From positions 1 to 45,166 of the IMG/VR virus record IMGVR_UViG_3300020281_000040: DNA of 45,166 nt. The stretch is one strand, 5' to 3'. The DNA is from a virus. Positions within the stretch are counted from its first letter, which is position 1. Each line of letters starts with the position of its first letter. This document shows, piece by piece, positions 28,732-37,432 of the stretch. A model generated the notes under the pieces. It ran no database searches and was not told the origin of the DNA. It saw only the letters and a program-made list of their open reading frames with translations. The position numbers and the translations under genes are program-made.

Positions 28732-30242
28732 ATTTGTACTCTATATGTCTTATGGTTAAATTTTTCTCTTCCATAAATTCTAAGTCTTTCGTCCGCGTGT
28801 AATATTCCATAATTTTTTCTAGACTTCCAACTTATATCATCTATAATATCATACAGCGTGGTATCTTTACCGTCATCAGTTTTTCTTAAACCTCTACCTA
28901 TACTTTGTAAAACTCGTATCTGCGACTTAGAAGGAGAAGCAAATACTATATTGTGAAGGTTCCTAATATTTATACCTGTACTAAATGTACCGAGCGACGC
29001 AACCGTGATAGAATCTTTCTGCTTTTCTACTATAGCTCTTATGGCTTCTCTGTCAGTAGCTGGAGTATTTCCTGACACGAAAAAAATCTTGCGACTTTCA
29101 CTTACTTTATCTTTAATCATGTCATATATAGGTTTACCGTGTTTTTCTACATAATTGTACAGTATTAACGTATTGCCTTTTAAGTCTAAAGACAAGTTAG
29201 TTATAAAACTATTTCTCTTTTTATGTTCAACTATATATTTAATCTCGTCTTGGTATTTTTGTTTACCAAATTCTTTTCTAGTTTTCTTATCGTGCTCTAA
29301 TATAATTCTACGTATTGATAGTTTGGCAAGTGTGTCATTATCTTGTAAGGCTCTCGTGCTGGTAACTCGATATATTTTACCGAACAATCCTTGAAGCACG
29401 AGCTCATGAGTTAACGCTCCGTCTAAAGTACCAGTAGTACCAAATCTATATTCGGCTTCTGTACATTTATTCATTATAGTCGTTAATGATTTTGATTTAA
29501 ATCCATGGCACTCGTCGCCAAACACTGTTCCAAATCTTTCAAACCACTCTTTTGGAAACTTATATATTGATTGCCAAGTACTTATTATAATTCTTTTAAA
29601 CGTATTTTTGTCTTTTCCTGAGTATATTCTGTGGCAGTGTCTATCAACGTCATATCCATAAGATTTAAAATCATTGTACATTTGTTCAACTAAAGAAGTT
29701 GTTGGAACTACTATTAATATATCTTTTCTTGATTTATCCAGCGCGGATAAAAGCCATCTCATCATTACGTATATTATTAAAGATTTACCAGAGCCAGTTG
29801 GCGAAAGTAATATAGCATTTTTTCTCTGTATTCCAGTACAAACCGCATCAAACTGGTAATCTCTTATTTTAAAAGGTAGCTTTAATGCTTCAACGAACTT
29901 CATCATAAAATCTACGTTTATTTGATTACCTTCATTAGGGCTACCGTAGTCAGAATCTTCGATATCTATTTTATACTCTCGACTTTCTGCAAAAGATATT
30001 ATTTGTGGAAACAATCCACTAGATATTTCACCTGTTGTCTGATTAAAAAGTCTTATTTTGCCGTCCCATATTCTATTTTTATATGCTGGCATAAATTTAT
30101 AGCCAGGGACGTAAAACGAAAAAAATTCTCTAAGTTCTGCGCCTATACTTCTATCGCAATATACTTTTAGTATCGCGTGATTTAATTTCCTGACTCGAAT
30201 TGTTTCCATTTGATTATGTTCGATATAGTTTGATGTCGCCAT
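28728..30242 (-). CDS. uvsW: UvsW recombination helicase
   Basis: A 504-aa SF2 helicase (T4 UvsW 503 aa) that processes R-loops, branched DNA and stalled forks. Walker A is LSPTGSGKS, the DExH box VFGDECHGF, then GTTGTLDG and the motif VI QSIGRGLRK. It overlaps the uvsY end by 61 bases if the first ATG (30242) is used. A second ATG 33 bases in would reduce this; neither has a clear SD. Confidence 0.95.
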   Translation of the reverse strand: MATSNYIEHNQMETIRVRKLNHAILKVYCDRSIGAELREFFSFYVPGYKFMPAYKNRIWDGKIRLFNQTTGEISSGLFPQIISFAESREYKIDIEDSDYGSPNEGNQINVDFMMKFVEALKLPFKIRDYQFDAVCTGIQRKNAILLSPTGSGKSLIIYVMMRWLLSALDKSRKDILIVVPTTSLVEQMYNDFKSYGYDVDRHCHRIYSGKDKNTFKRIIISTWQSIYKFPKEWFERFGTVFGDECHGFKSKSLTTIMNKCTEAEYRFGTTGTLDGALTHELVLQGLFGKIYRVTSTRALQDNDTLAKLSIRRIILEHDKKTRKEFGKQKYQDEIKYIVEHKKRNSFITNLSLDLKGNTLILYNYVEKHGKPIYDMIKDKVSESRKIFFVSGNTPATDREAIRAIVEKQKDSITVASLGTFSTGINIRNLHNIVFASPSKSQIRVLQSIGRGLRKTDDGKDTTLYDIIDDISWKSRKNYGILHADERLRIYGREKFNHKTYRVQI

Positions 30243-30628
30243 TTTAAGTTATCTATTATCTCTGTTAATGTTTCTATTACTGTTTTCCAATATTGTATTT
30301 TTTCTTCTGATTTTTGTATCTCTGGATCACTATCATAATAATAATCCATCTCGCCTTTTAACACTTTTAGTCCGTCAAAAGGATCTGGATTCCAACCTTT
30401 TTGACTTAAAGTTTCTTGATCCATTTTGCCATTGTAGTATAACCATTTTTCTTTTAATAGTTTCTTTTGTTCGAACTCGGTTCTTCTTAGTTCTAATTTT
30501 GCAGTTGACCAAAGTTGTAAATATTTAGAATGTAGTTTTGGAGTTTGACGAGAAGTTTCGTCTAGTTGGTTATTATCTATGTTACTGTCGTGTTGCCACA
30601 TCTCGTGGACTTTTTTCAAATCAATCAT
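30182..30628 (-). CDS. uvsY: UvsY recombination mediator
   Basis: A 148-aa helical protein that helps UvsX load onto gp32-covered ssDNA. It matches T4 UvsY in layout: SKYLQLWSTAKLELRRTEFE, YYNGKMD, LQYW-like IQYWKTVIETLTEIID, and an ending FESGN against T4's FEAGK. GAGG lies 6 nt before the ATG. It is next to uvsW, whereas its partner uvsX is 28 kb away. Confidence 0.9.
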   Translation of the reverse strand: MIDLKKVHEMWQHDSNIDNNQLDETSRQTPKLHSKYLQLWSTAKLELRRTEFEQKKLLKEKWLYYNGKMDQETLSQKGWNPDPFDGLKVLKGEMDYYYDSDPEIQKSEEKIQYWKTVIETLTEIIDNLKWRHQTISNIIKWKQFESGN

Positions 30629-30651
30629 AATGTCCTCAATAATATTATATA

Positions 30652-31224
30652 TTAACCTACAGAGCCAGCAACGTTAAACGAGTCTGAATCTGCAAATGCA
30701 CCTGTTGTCGCGTTCTTATTTAGTATATCAAAGTAAGTAAATCTAAAAGACGCGCCAAACGTAATAAAAGATTCTCCGCCTGCCGTTGACTGGAATTGAA
30801 TATCAGTCAAAGCCACAGGTATACAATCTCTATAAACTATTCTTACTATAGCGTTATTAGCACTATTTAAAATTGATAGTGTTATGTCTGATTGAGCCGG
30901 AGGTCTTTGCGTACGATTTTGAAATCGATCTAAAGCCGTAATATTATCTTGATCGAGTATTCTTCTCATCCAAGAATGCATCTCTCTATAAGATTTCATA
31001 TCTTCATCTAGTATTATGTTGGCTAGCATTTCGTTGTAAGTTAGCTTGTCTCCTATAAAAGGTATAGAAGCAATTTTCTTATAACTTAAATCGGCCGCAT
31101 TCATAATCACACCAGCGTGTGTAAAGTCTTGTACAAAAAACTCTAGATTTGGATAATTTGTTCTATCTATGACGAGCTTAAAACCAGTCGGTTGTAGATA
31201 GTTGAAGTTAGTAGTTAAAGCCAT
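30652..31224 (-). CDS. Tail-tube-fold virion protein downstream of capsid gene
   Basis: A 190-aa structural protein. Its start (NYLQPTGFKLVIDRTNYPNLEFF) and its C-terminal half (YREMHSWMRRI, DITLSILNSANN, YRDCIPVALTDIQ, ITFGASFRFTYFDI) resemble the tail-tube fold shared by T4 gp19 and the second half of gp54. Marine T4-like phages often have a gene annotated as tail completion protein gp3 at this place, but I see no specific gp3 match. The late promoter TATAAATA (31230-31237) ends only 5 nt before the ATG, so the mRNA should be leaderless. Confidence 0.6.
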   Translation of the reverse strand: MALTTNFNYLQPTGFKLVIDRTNYPNLEFFVQDFTHAGVIMNAADLSYKKIASIPFIGDKLTYNEMLANIILDEDMKSYREMHSWMRRILDQDNITALDRFQNRTQRPPAQSDITLSILNSANNAIVRIVYRDCIPVALTDIQFQSTAGGESFITFGASFRFTYFDILNKNATTGAFADSDSFNVAGSVG

Positions 31225-31229
31225 ACTGT

Positions 31230-31237
31230 TATTTATA
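31230..31237 (-). promoter_or_regulatory. Late promoter TATAAATA abutting the tail-tube-fold gene
   Basis: An exact late -10 on the minus strand. Five bases (ACAGT) separate it from the ATG. It immediately follows the gene 23 terminator. Confidence 0.75.
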
Positions 31238-31238
31238 C

Positions 31239-31263
31239 AAAAAAAGAGGAGCTTGCGCTCCCC
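31239..31263 (-). terminator. Rho-independent terminator after major capsid gene 23
   Basis: Stem GGGGAGC/GCTCCTC (one G-U pair) with a GCAA tetraloop, then seven T on the minus strand. It lies 23 nt after the gp23 stop and ends the head-gene transcript. Confidence 0.9.
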
Positions 31264-31285
31264 TTTTAATATTAAGTACTAAGAC

Positions 31286-32662
31286 TTAAGCACCTAGAAT
31301 ATTATCTACTCTGAATATTCTGTAGTACTGGTTATTTTTCTTAGTCGCAGCGTTGATATCGTCTCTTGGCTGTGCAGTGACGAATGGGTTGACTTGCATT
31401 CCATATCTGGTTTTAAAACCGATTTTTGGCTGGAAAGTGTCTTCCCCAACAGCTCTGACCATAGTTAGTGGTACATATGGACAGTAGAATACGCCAGCGT
31501 CATATGGGTTAGTACCCTTATATCCTACGTTGACATAGTCTGAAGTTGCATACGGATCAATGTATACTCTCATTCTGCCGTTAAGTACGCCAGCAAAAGT
31601 ATTACCTGTGTCGTCGACCTGTAAGTTAGCTGCTAATGCAGGTGTATAGTCTAACATACCTGCTGCGTTTAATGCAGATGCTACGTCTGATGAGCAGATC
31701 ATAAAGTTACCTTTACCTCTACGTGTCTCTTTAGCAATTACATTAGCTTCTCTTTCGATCTGAAGAATTAATCCTTTGAACTTCTCAACTGACCATCTGC
31801 CATCTGCATCTGTCTGAACGTTGAAGATACCGTTGATGGCTGTGTTTGTTTGTAAACAACCAGTCTTTGCTTGACCGTTGATTGTTCTTACGACTTCTCT
31901 ATTGATTTCAGCTAATATCTCTGTTGATAAGATGTTAGCTAACTCTGTCTCAGCATCAAGACCGTGGATTGCTTTAAGATCTTGAGCTAATTCTAAAGTA
32001 TATTCTGCCTTTAGAGCTCTAGACTTTGCAGTCACAGTAGCTTTTTCGATGGTGAAACCCATTTCTGCGAAACCTTGGTTACCTGATGCTCCAAGTCCCT
32101 CAGCTTCTGCTGTTGTTAGGTTATCAACACCAGCAATTGGATCTCCTCTACTATCATCGATAGTTGAGTCACCGTCTCCGTCTGCGATACCTTTAAGTCC
32201 TGATGGACCAGTTGCAGCGTTTGCGGCTACTCCAGCTGAATCACCAGAGTACTGCTCAACTTCGTCGAACATAGCTTCTGGAGCGCTTGTGCCTGTAGCA
32301 CTTGCACCTAGACCAGCTTTATGCTTGGCGTTAAAATATCTTGACTTCATCGCGAAGATTAAGCCAGTTGGACCTGACATTGGCTGCACACCGCAGATAT
32401 CGTATGCCATTAAGTTTGGCATAGCTCTTCTTACTAATGCAATCAATACAGGGTTCCAGTTAGTTGCGGCTGTATTAGTTGTAGTAGTATTAGTTGCCTC
32501 TTGAATCATGCCCTCTTCTTTGAGCGCGATCTCTTGGTTTTCTAATACTGCAGCTGTTACAGCTTTTCTGTGATTGTCTTGGATCTTACCAGCACTTTCT
32601 TCATCAAGTACTGGAGCCCACTTTTCAATCAACTTATCATAAGATTGAGTATTCGGTACCAT
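31286..32662 (-). CDS. gp23: Major capsid protein gp23
   Basis: A 458-aa HK97-fold capsid protein (T4 gp23 521 aa). It contains the gp23 segments WNPVLIALVRRAMPNLMAYDICGVQPMSGPTGL (start of the mature shell domain), AEMGFTIEKATVTAKSRALKAEYT and PFVTAQPRDDINAATKKNNQY (each only partly quoted from the T4-family core). The N-terminal 55 residues are a removable prohead segment: MIQE-A at residues 52-56 fits the gp21 protease rule (hydrophobic-x-Glu). GGGAG precedes the ATG. No separate vertex gene 24 is seen in the window. Confidence 0.97.
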   Translation of the reverse strand: MVPNTQSYDKLIEKWAPVLDEESAGKIQDNHRKAVTAAVLENQEIALKEEGMIQEATNTTTTNTAATNWNPVLIALVRRAMPNLMAYDICGVQPMSGPTGLIFAMKSRYFNAKHKAGLGASATGTSAPEAMFDEVEQYSGDSAGVAANAATGPSGLKGIADGDGDSTIDDSRGDPIAGVDNLTTAEAEGLGASGNQGFAEMGFTIEKATVTAKSRALKAEYTLELAQDLKAIHGLDAETELANILSTEILAEINREVVRTINGQAKTGCLQTNTAINGIFNVQTDADGRWSVEKFKGLILQIEREANVIAKETRRGKGNFMICSSDVASALNAAGMLDYTPALAANLQVDDTGNTFAGVLNGRMRVYIDPYATSDYVNVGYKGTNPYDAGVFYCPYVPLTMVRAVGEDTFQPKIGFKTRYGMQVNPFVTAQPRDDINAATKKNNQYYRIFRVDNILGA

Positions 32663-32673
32663 TATGGGACTCC

Positions 32674-33759
32674 CTATTTAGTGGTTTTCTTAATTGCGGA
32701 TAAGTACTGAGCCATTGAACCTTCAGCTGAAACTGTTGGTGCATCTTCATCTTCGGCGATTACTTCTCCGGAATTAGTTGTTGTATTTTTAGTGAAGTAT
32801 GACTCTTTGACTGTAGCAACTTTCTTAATAAAAGTCTCTTCGTCTTCAAAATCTACGTCACTGACCAGTGATTTAAGCTTTTCAACTTGAGTGTCTGCTA
32901 AATCTTTAGAGTGCTCTCTAATGATAGCGTCTTTCTTAAGATCTTCTAGCTCGACTGCTTGTGATATAGCTTGCTCGGTTGTTTCATTGAGTTTAGACTC
33001 AAGATCTTCAACTTTATCAGCTAATTCATCAACCATGTCGGTCTTTCCTTCTGGCACTTCGATGTAGGACTCTGTAAACAAGTCTTTTAACTTGTTCATA
33101 AAGTCTTCTGCAATCTCAGTTCTTAAGCCATTTTGGATAGCTAGTTTATTCTCTTCCATCCAGTTTTCAACTACGTAGTTCAGGTAATTGTCCACTTTCT
33201 CTACGAGATCAGACTTTGTACTTTGAATCTCAGCTTCAAGCTCTTCGTTATATTTCTCTTCTAATCTGTCAATCTCATCAGTTAATTTTGATTGAATTGC
33301 AGCTTCAAAGATAATTTCTGCTTTCTGCTTGAACTCATCAGACAATGTAGCTTCTTCAGCGACAAGAGCTTTAAGATCGTCTTTGAAATCGGCTTTGTAA
33401 TCAATTGAAGGTGTATCTTCAACGATTGCATCTTCTTCATTCTCGACGTGATCCTTCATAACGCTGTTGTACATGGTCTCAAGATTAGTTTTCTTAGCTT
33501 TTTTCATCTTGTGATACATTGCGTTAATCATACCTGCCTTTGTCATCTTAGGCATTGGATCTTTCTTAGTATTATGCTTTGCAGTTGCGCCCGGTGCGTC
33601 CGGTAGCGGAGCACTAGTAGTACCTGCATCAGCAGCTTTGTCTACAGAAGCAATTGACTGAGCTTCAGCATTCTTAGGATCGTGTTTCATCTCAGAGATT
33701 TCCTCATCAGTCTCTTGGAGCTCCACGTCCTGATCTTCGATATTTTCTTTATCAGTCAT
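32674..33759 (-). CDS. gp22: Prohead core scaffold gp22
   Basis: A 361-aa, highly charged, coiled-coil scaffold protein that forms the prohead core and is digested by gp21. The long acidic start (NIEDQDVELQETDEEISEM) and several heptad stretches (DEIDRLEEKYNEELEAEIQS; MVDELADKVEDLESKLNE) fit. It is longer than T4 gp22 (269 aa) because of an N-terminal extension containing PMPKMTKAGMINAMYHKMKK. AGGAG precedes the ATG. It lies between 21 and 23 as in T4. Confidence 0.93.
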   Translation of the reverse strand: MTDKENIEDQDVELQETDEEISEMKHDPKNAEAQSIASVDKAADAGTTSAPLPDAPGATAKHNTKKDPMPKMTKAGMINAMYHKMKKAKKTNLETMYNSVMKDHVENEEDAIVEDTPSIDYKADFKDDLKALVAEEATLSDEFKQKAEIIFEAAIQSKLTDEIDRLEEKYNEELEAEIQSTKSDLVEKVDNYLNYVVENWMEENKLAIQNGLRTEIAEDFMNKLKDLFTESYIEVPEGKTDMVDELADKVEDLESKLNETTEQAISQAVELEDLKKDAIIREHSKDLADTQVEKLKSLVSDVDFEDEETFIKKVATVKESYFTKNTTTNSGEVIAEDEDAPTVSAEGSMAQYLSAIKKTTK

Positions 33760-33769
33760 TTTTGACTCC

Positions 33770-34429
33770 TTATTTTGATTTTAACATTGAGAGGAAATTC
33801 TTAAACTCACGTGTCTGTACTTCGTAAAGGTCAGCGCGAGGAGCTTTTTTAATTTCAGTCTCCATTCTTTCAACTGTTCGAGCTTCAATGATTCCGTTAT
33901 TCCAAACCCACTCTACTCCTTCCATTATCCCATTGACAAAAGCGCTAGGAGCGGATGGATCTTGCACGATATCTACCGCGTTAAGAATATAGTCGCTATT
34001 TACGACCATTGCGTTACCATTGTTCTTCAAACTTCCCATACCACGAGTCGATACACCGAATGTGACACCACCATCGAGTAAGCCTTTTACAACTTGACCC
34101 ATTGGAGTTTCCAATATCGATGCCTTACCCACAACATCGTTGCCATCAAATTCTAGCTTGTCAATCTTGTGGGAAACTCTATCTAAATTAACGGTCGGTC
34201 CTTCAGGGTGGTTTAACTCACCGACTGCTCTGCCTTTTGATACTTGATCTACGTTGTATTTTGACAAAGCTTTTTCCAAAATAACTTTTGGATATATTCG
34301 ACCGTTTCGATTCTTTGTTTCTGCTTGTGCAAATATACCTTGGATAGCGTACTTTTTCTTTCCAGACTTCTCGTCTTTTTCAATTAAAAAATCTAGTTTA
34401 TTTTCGGTATATTCTGATATTAATTTCAT
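33770..34429 (-). CDS. gp21: Prohead core protease gp21
   Basis: A 219-aa serine protease that matures the T4-type prohead. The catalytic His is in VGELNHPEGP and the catalytic Ser in FGVSTRGMGSL. YAIQGIFAQAETKNRNGRIYP is the typical N-terminal block. The length is close to T4 gp21 (212). AGAGGATAG upstream serves as the SD. Confidence 0.96.
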   Translation of the reverse strand: MKLISEYTENKLDFLIEKDEKSGKKKYAIQGIFAQAETKNRNGRIYPKVILEKALSKYNVDQVSKGRAVGELNHPEGPTVNLDRVSHKIDKLEFDGNDVVGKASILETPMGQVVKGLLDGGVTFGVSTRGMGSLKNNGNAMVVNSDYILNAVDIVQDPSAPSAFVNGIMEGVEWVWNNGIIEARTVERMETEIKKAPRADLYEVQTREFKNFLSMLKSK

Positions 34430-34430
34430 T

Positions 34431-34676
34431 CTATCCTCTTGGATATGCTATCTTAGTAAAGTGCGTGTTAGTTGAACCAGCATGTATCTCTTCAAACTTT
34501 TCTTTCTGTAATACGAAAGCAAAACCAGCTGGCACTTGCATAGTAGCACCTGTAGTTACGTTTGTTATTAAGTCTGCAGCAGTTGAACAGACATAAACAG
34601 TTTGAGCATTGCTAACAGTTGTTTTATTACTACTACCGTTCGCGGTTACTTTGGCTGCTAAAGGTCTAATTTCCAT
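34431..34676 (-). CDS. Small head-region protein (81 aa), unknown
   Basis: An 81-residue beta-rich protein (MEIRPLAAKVTANGSSNKT; VPAGFAFVLQKEKFEEI) with a Thr/Ala-rich middle. The sequence looks like a compact jelly-roll-like or decoration-type domain, but no family is assigned. Coupled to the gp68-like gene (TAATG), in the late head operon. In T4 no gene lies between 68 and 21, so this is an addition shared, from memory, with other marine T4-like phages. Confidence 0.6.
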   Translation of the reverse strand: MEIRPLAAKVTANGSSNKTTVSNAQTVYVCSTAADLITNVTTGATMQVPAGFAFVLQKEKFEEIHAGSTNTHFTKIAYPRG

Positions 34677-34894
34677 TATCTCATTCCTTTGTATTGCTTT
34701 ATGACTTCTTTTGCCGCTTTCTCAGCTTCTCTTTGAGAACGGTAAACATCAAGTCTATCGCCATCTACGTACGCTACAAAACCAGTACGCTCTTTATGTA
34801 TCTTAACTGGTATTCGTTGAATCTTCTTATCAAATACAACTTTACCTTCCGGCTTTCTACCAGTTAATTCTCTTAGTTCTAAAAAGGTTTTCAT
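34676..34894 (-). CDS. gp68: Prohead core protein gp68-like (72 aa)
   Basis: A 72-residue basic protein (MKTFLELRELTGRKPEGKVV, IQRIPVKIHKERTGFVAYVDG, then a helix REAEKAAKEVIKQY). It is half the length of T4 gp68 (141 aa). The assignment rests on position between 67 and 21 and on the small basic core-protein character. AAAGG lies 7 nt before the ATG, and a TATAAATA promoter just upstream. Confidence 0.5.
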   Translation of the reverse strand: MKTFLELRELTGRKPEGKVVFDKKIQRIPVKIHKERTGFVAYVDGDRLDVYRSQREAEKAAKEVIKQYKGMR

Positions 34895-34905
34895 TCCTTT
34901 ACCTT

Positions 34906-34913
34906 TATTTATA
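34906..34913 (-). promoter_or_regulatory. Late promoter TATAAATA for gp68-21-22-23
   Basis: An exact late -10 on the minus strand, 11 nt before the gp68-like ATG. Its leader carries the AAAGG SD. It would serve the whole protease-scaffold-capsid run up to the terminator at 31239. Confidence 0.75.
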
Positions 34914-34924
34914 CTTTTTAAGTT

Positions 34925-35320
34925 TTAGACGGCGGCGCCTTCTATTTCTTCTTCGTCATCTTCATCATCTTCTGGTGTAACATCACCTTCTTCATATTCT
35001 ATTTCTTCTTCATCATCATCCTCTATTTCTTCTTCATCGTCTTCACTTTCAGTGTCTTCACTTTCAGTATCTTCTTCATCTTCATTTTCATTTTCTTCAA
35101 AATCTTCATCCTCTAACGGCTCTTCTGGATCTGGATCTTCATCGTTATAAATTTGACCTGCTAGTTTTGTTTTAGCTTGATCTAATACGTCGTTCATTTT
35201 GACAGTCATAACGTTACCAAAAACTTCATTTGCCTTATTGTAATCTTTTTCCAGAGAATATTTTACTAAATCTTCAATTGTATCAACATCATCTGGCATT
35301 TGCTTTAAATTTTCACTCAC
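34925..35320 (-). CDS. gp67: Prohead core protein gp67-like (acidic)
   Basis: A 131-aa protein with an N-terminal helical part (VDTIEDLVKYSLEKDYNKA) and an extremely acidic C-terminal half made of Glu/Asp runs. This is the layout of T4 gp67 (80 aa), a core protein needed for head shape. The start codon is GTG at 35320, overlapping the gp20 stop (GTGA), with GGAG 7 nt upstream; the next ATG is seven residues in. Confidence 0.75.
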   Translation of the reverse strand: MSENLKQMPDDVDTIEDLVKYSLEKDYNKANEVFGNVMTVKMNDVLDQAKTKLAGQIYNDEDPDPEEPLEDEDFEENENEDEEDTESEDTESEDDEEEIEDDDEEEIEYEEGDVTPEDDEDDEEEIEGAAV

Positions 35321-36840
35321 TGTAAATCTCCTTGATCTGGTTCAGTGGCAGCTTGAGCTGCTTGTATCTGTTTATTCATCTGATCTATTTCGTCATCTTT
35401 GAATAACAAGACATTTTTTTGTACCCATTCTTTAGAGAAATATTCGCCTACATAGTTAGAGACTTGATCTAGTGATTGTAGTTTTTCTCTTAATAGCTCA
35501 GCTTCTTTTAACTCTGCAAAATGGTTATCTCTTAAATAGTCAACATTTAAATCATGTTTCCAACTATTCCAATCTTCTTCTGTTATTATATTCTTGAGAA
35601 TTAATTGCTTCTTAAGAATCTCATAGAATAACATAGAAAATCTGTTTCTTAGTCTATCAATAAACTTCTGAAACTTAAGTTCATCACGACTAATTTCAGT
35701 AGCTCTTCCTAATGAGAACTGCTGTTCTTGTTCTAATCTGTTCATAGGAACATTTAAAGACCTGTATAATCTTTTTTGAAAATAAATTACGTCTTCAATC
35801 TGTCCAAGATTCTCTCCACCAGGGAGTGTAGATATTTCTGTTCCACGTCCGCCCTCTCTTCGCGGTAGCCAAAAATCTTCTAACATCGACATATGTTTAC
35901 GATCGTCACGTATTTCACCGGTCTTTGCGTCGTATACAAGCTTGTTACGATACTTGGCCATAATATCTTTCATATATTGTTCGGCCTTACCTCTTGGTAA
36001 GTTACCTACGTCAATATAAAACATTCTTCTTTCAGGTGCTCTTGCCAATCTGTATATTACCAATGAATCTTCCATCATTCTTAATTGCGTAATTGGCTTG
36101 AGCGCTTTATGTAAGTACGATACTATTTTTCTTCTATTTTCATCTAGTAATCCAGAAGTCACGTAACTTATCGAATCAGCCGACATTCTTACTGCACTTG
36201 CTTGACTCCCAGGTTTTTCTTGATATATATAAAATTCATCAACTGTTTTAACTACTTTAGCTCCTGTAGCTTTATCAGTTTCTTTTTTAACTTGCTTAAC
36301 TTTTCTTATCTTCATCGCATCGATATATCTTATTTCTTGAATACCATCTTTTGGATTATTTTCATCGACAATAAGATGATGATATAATCTTCCATCTACA
36401 TACCATCTTCTAAAAATATCATGTCCAAGTTCTTTAAAGTTAAGCATATTATAAATATTGTTAAATTCTTCAGCAATTTGTTTTTTTATTCCTGAACTTA
36501 CTTTAATACTATCAGTGTTAACCGTCACACTGGCTTTGTTTTCACTTGCTGATATAGCTTCATTAACAATGTCTTCTATGGCTGCATCAGCTTCTGGATG
36601 CATTGCCGATCCACGATATTTTAAAATAAGTTGAGCGTTATCTTTGGAATCGTCACCTTCCATATTCATATAAGTTCCATAGTGACCACCGCCATAACCA
36701 CCATACCCTGGTGTAGTAGCTGTTACGTATCCAGCTCCATCGTCATCTCTAGGTGGTACTACAGATTTTATGGACTTATTGTCTTTAGCTCTTGATATTT
36801 CAAAACCAAATAATTTAAAAGAGTTTACGGTTTCTGCCAT
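35317..36840 (-). CDS. gp20: Portal vertex protein gp20
   Basis: A 507-aa portal protein (T4 524 aa), the dodecameric ring for DNA entry and prohead initiation. Core motifs include YIDVGNLPRGKAEQYM, DFWLPRREGGRGTEISTLPG and LFYEILKKQLILKNI. The N-terminal portion holds a Gly-rich loop (GYGGYGGGHYG) that is probably flexible. AAAGGATTAAG precedes the ATG. A TATAAATA promoter and an 8-bp hairpin lie in the leader. Confidence 0.96.
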   Translation of the reverse strand: MAETVNSFKLFGFEISRAKDNKSIKSVVPPRDDDGAGYVTATTPGYGGYGGGHYGTYMNMEGDDSKDNAQLILKYRGSAMHPEADAAIEDIVNEAISASENKASVTVNTDSIKVSSGIKKQIAEEFNNIYNMLNFKELGHDIFRRWYVDGRLYHHLIVDENNPKDGIQEIRYIDAMKIRKVKQVKKETDKATGAKVVKTVDEFYIYQEKPGSQASAVRMSADSISYVTSGLLDENRRKIVSYLHKALKPITQLRMMEDSLVIYRLARAPERRMFYIDVGNLPRGKAEQYMKDIMAKYRNKLVYDAKTGEIRDDRKHMSMLEDFWLPRREGGRGTEISTLPGGENLGQIEDVIYFQKRLYRSLNVPMNRLEQEQQFSLGRATEISRDELKFQKFIDRLRNRFSMLFYEILKKQLILKNIITEEDWNSWKHDLNVDYLRDNHFAELKEAELLREKLQSLDQVSNYVGEYFSKEWVQKNVLLFKDDEIDQMNKQIQAAQAATEPDQGDLQ

Positions 36841-36858
36841 TCTTAATCCTTTGTAGTT

Positions 36859-36881
36859 AGGAGGACCGTTATAGTCCTCCT
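36859..36881 (-). promoter_or_regulatory. Hairpin at the 5' end of the gp20 message
   Basis: A perfect 8-bp inverted repeat, AGGAGGAC/GTCCTCCT with a 7-nt loop, starts 2 nt after the late promoter -10 and ends 18 nt before the gp20 ATG. There is no U-tract. The mRNA should begin inside or beside the stem. The two AGGAGG-like/CCTCCT arms could also hide a decoy ribosome-binding sequence. Confidence 0.6.
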
Positions 36882-36883
36882 AC

Positions 36884-36891
36884 TATTTATA
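36884..36891 (-). promoter_or_regulatory. Late promoter TATAAATA for gp20
   Basis: An exact late -10 on the minus strand in the gap between genes 19 and 20, 43 nt before the gp20 ATG. Confidence 0.75.
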
Positions 36892-36893
36892 AC

Positions 36894-37421
36894 TTACGTC
36901 GTAGTGTCAGTCTCAAAGTACTGATAGGCAAAGGTTACTGTGAACCTTTCGATCTCGTCATTAGTTGCATAGTTTAGATCTATTGCTGACATATCTTGTG
37001 GATATGAACCTCTAAACGTATACTTCTTTAAGACGTCTCCTGACCTATCGAGCTGTTCAACGAAAAGATCTGCTTCGTATGCAATAGGAGTTGAAAGACC
37101 AGTATTTGCACTGTGTGCGTTCATACCGTTCATCCATCTCTCCATTGGATTTCTGATAGCAAAATCTGTATCGTTGATTATTGTAACTGTCCATACGTCG
37201 AACGTTCTATCTCCGGCCATCTTTAATTGTCTACCTCTGAAAGGTACGATAATCTGACCTAATGTTGACCCTGGTAACTGAGCAGTTTCACAAAGGAAAG
37301 ATGTCAGTTCTGCATCTCCATTAGCATACCCGGGAAAGTTTATTGTAGCCTTGAAGAGGTTAGGACGAGCCCCGCCGCCTCTTAGCTTTGATTTAAAATC
37401 ATCTACGCCTAATACTGCCAT
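36894..37421 (-). CDS. gp19: Tail tube protein gp19
   Basis: A 175-aa tail tube subunit (T4 163 aa). Its tube-fold landmarks are NLFKATINFPGYANGD, FLCETAQLPGSTLGQIIVPFRG, RTFDVWTVTIINDTDFAIRN and FTVTFAYQYFE. It follows the sheath gene by 11 bases. The fold resembles that of the protein at 30652-31224. Confidence 0.95.
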   Translation of the reverse strand: MAVLGVDDFKSKLRGGGARPNLFKATINFPGYANGDAELTSFLCETAQLPGSTLGQIIVPFRGRQLKMAGDRTFDVWTVTIINDTDFAIRNPMERWMNGMNAHSANTGLSTPIAYEADLFVEQLDRSGDVLKKYTFRGSYPQDMSAIDLNYATNDEIERFTVTFAYQYFETDTTT

Positions 37422-37432
37422 TTCTTACCTCC

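Noticed and set aside
32049-32504. A 151-aa plus-strand open frame opposite gp23
   Set aside because: Complement of the capsid gene with an Ala/Ser/Pro-rich shadow composition and no signals.
23749-35320. The 78-aa protein near gp45 and the gp67-like protein both start MSENLKQ
   Set aside because: The match is seven residues, codons differ, and the rest of the two proteins is unrelated. Treated as coincidence.
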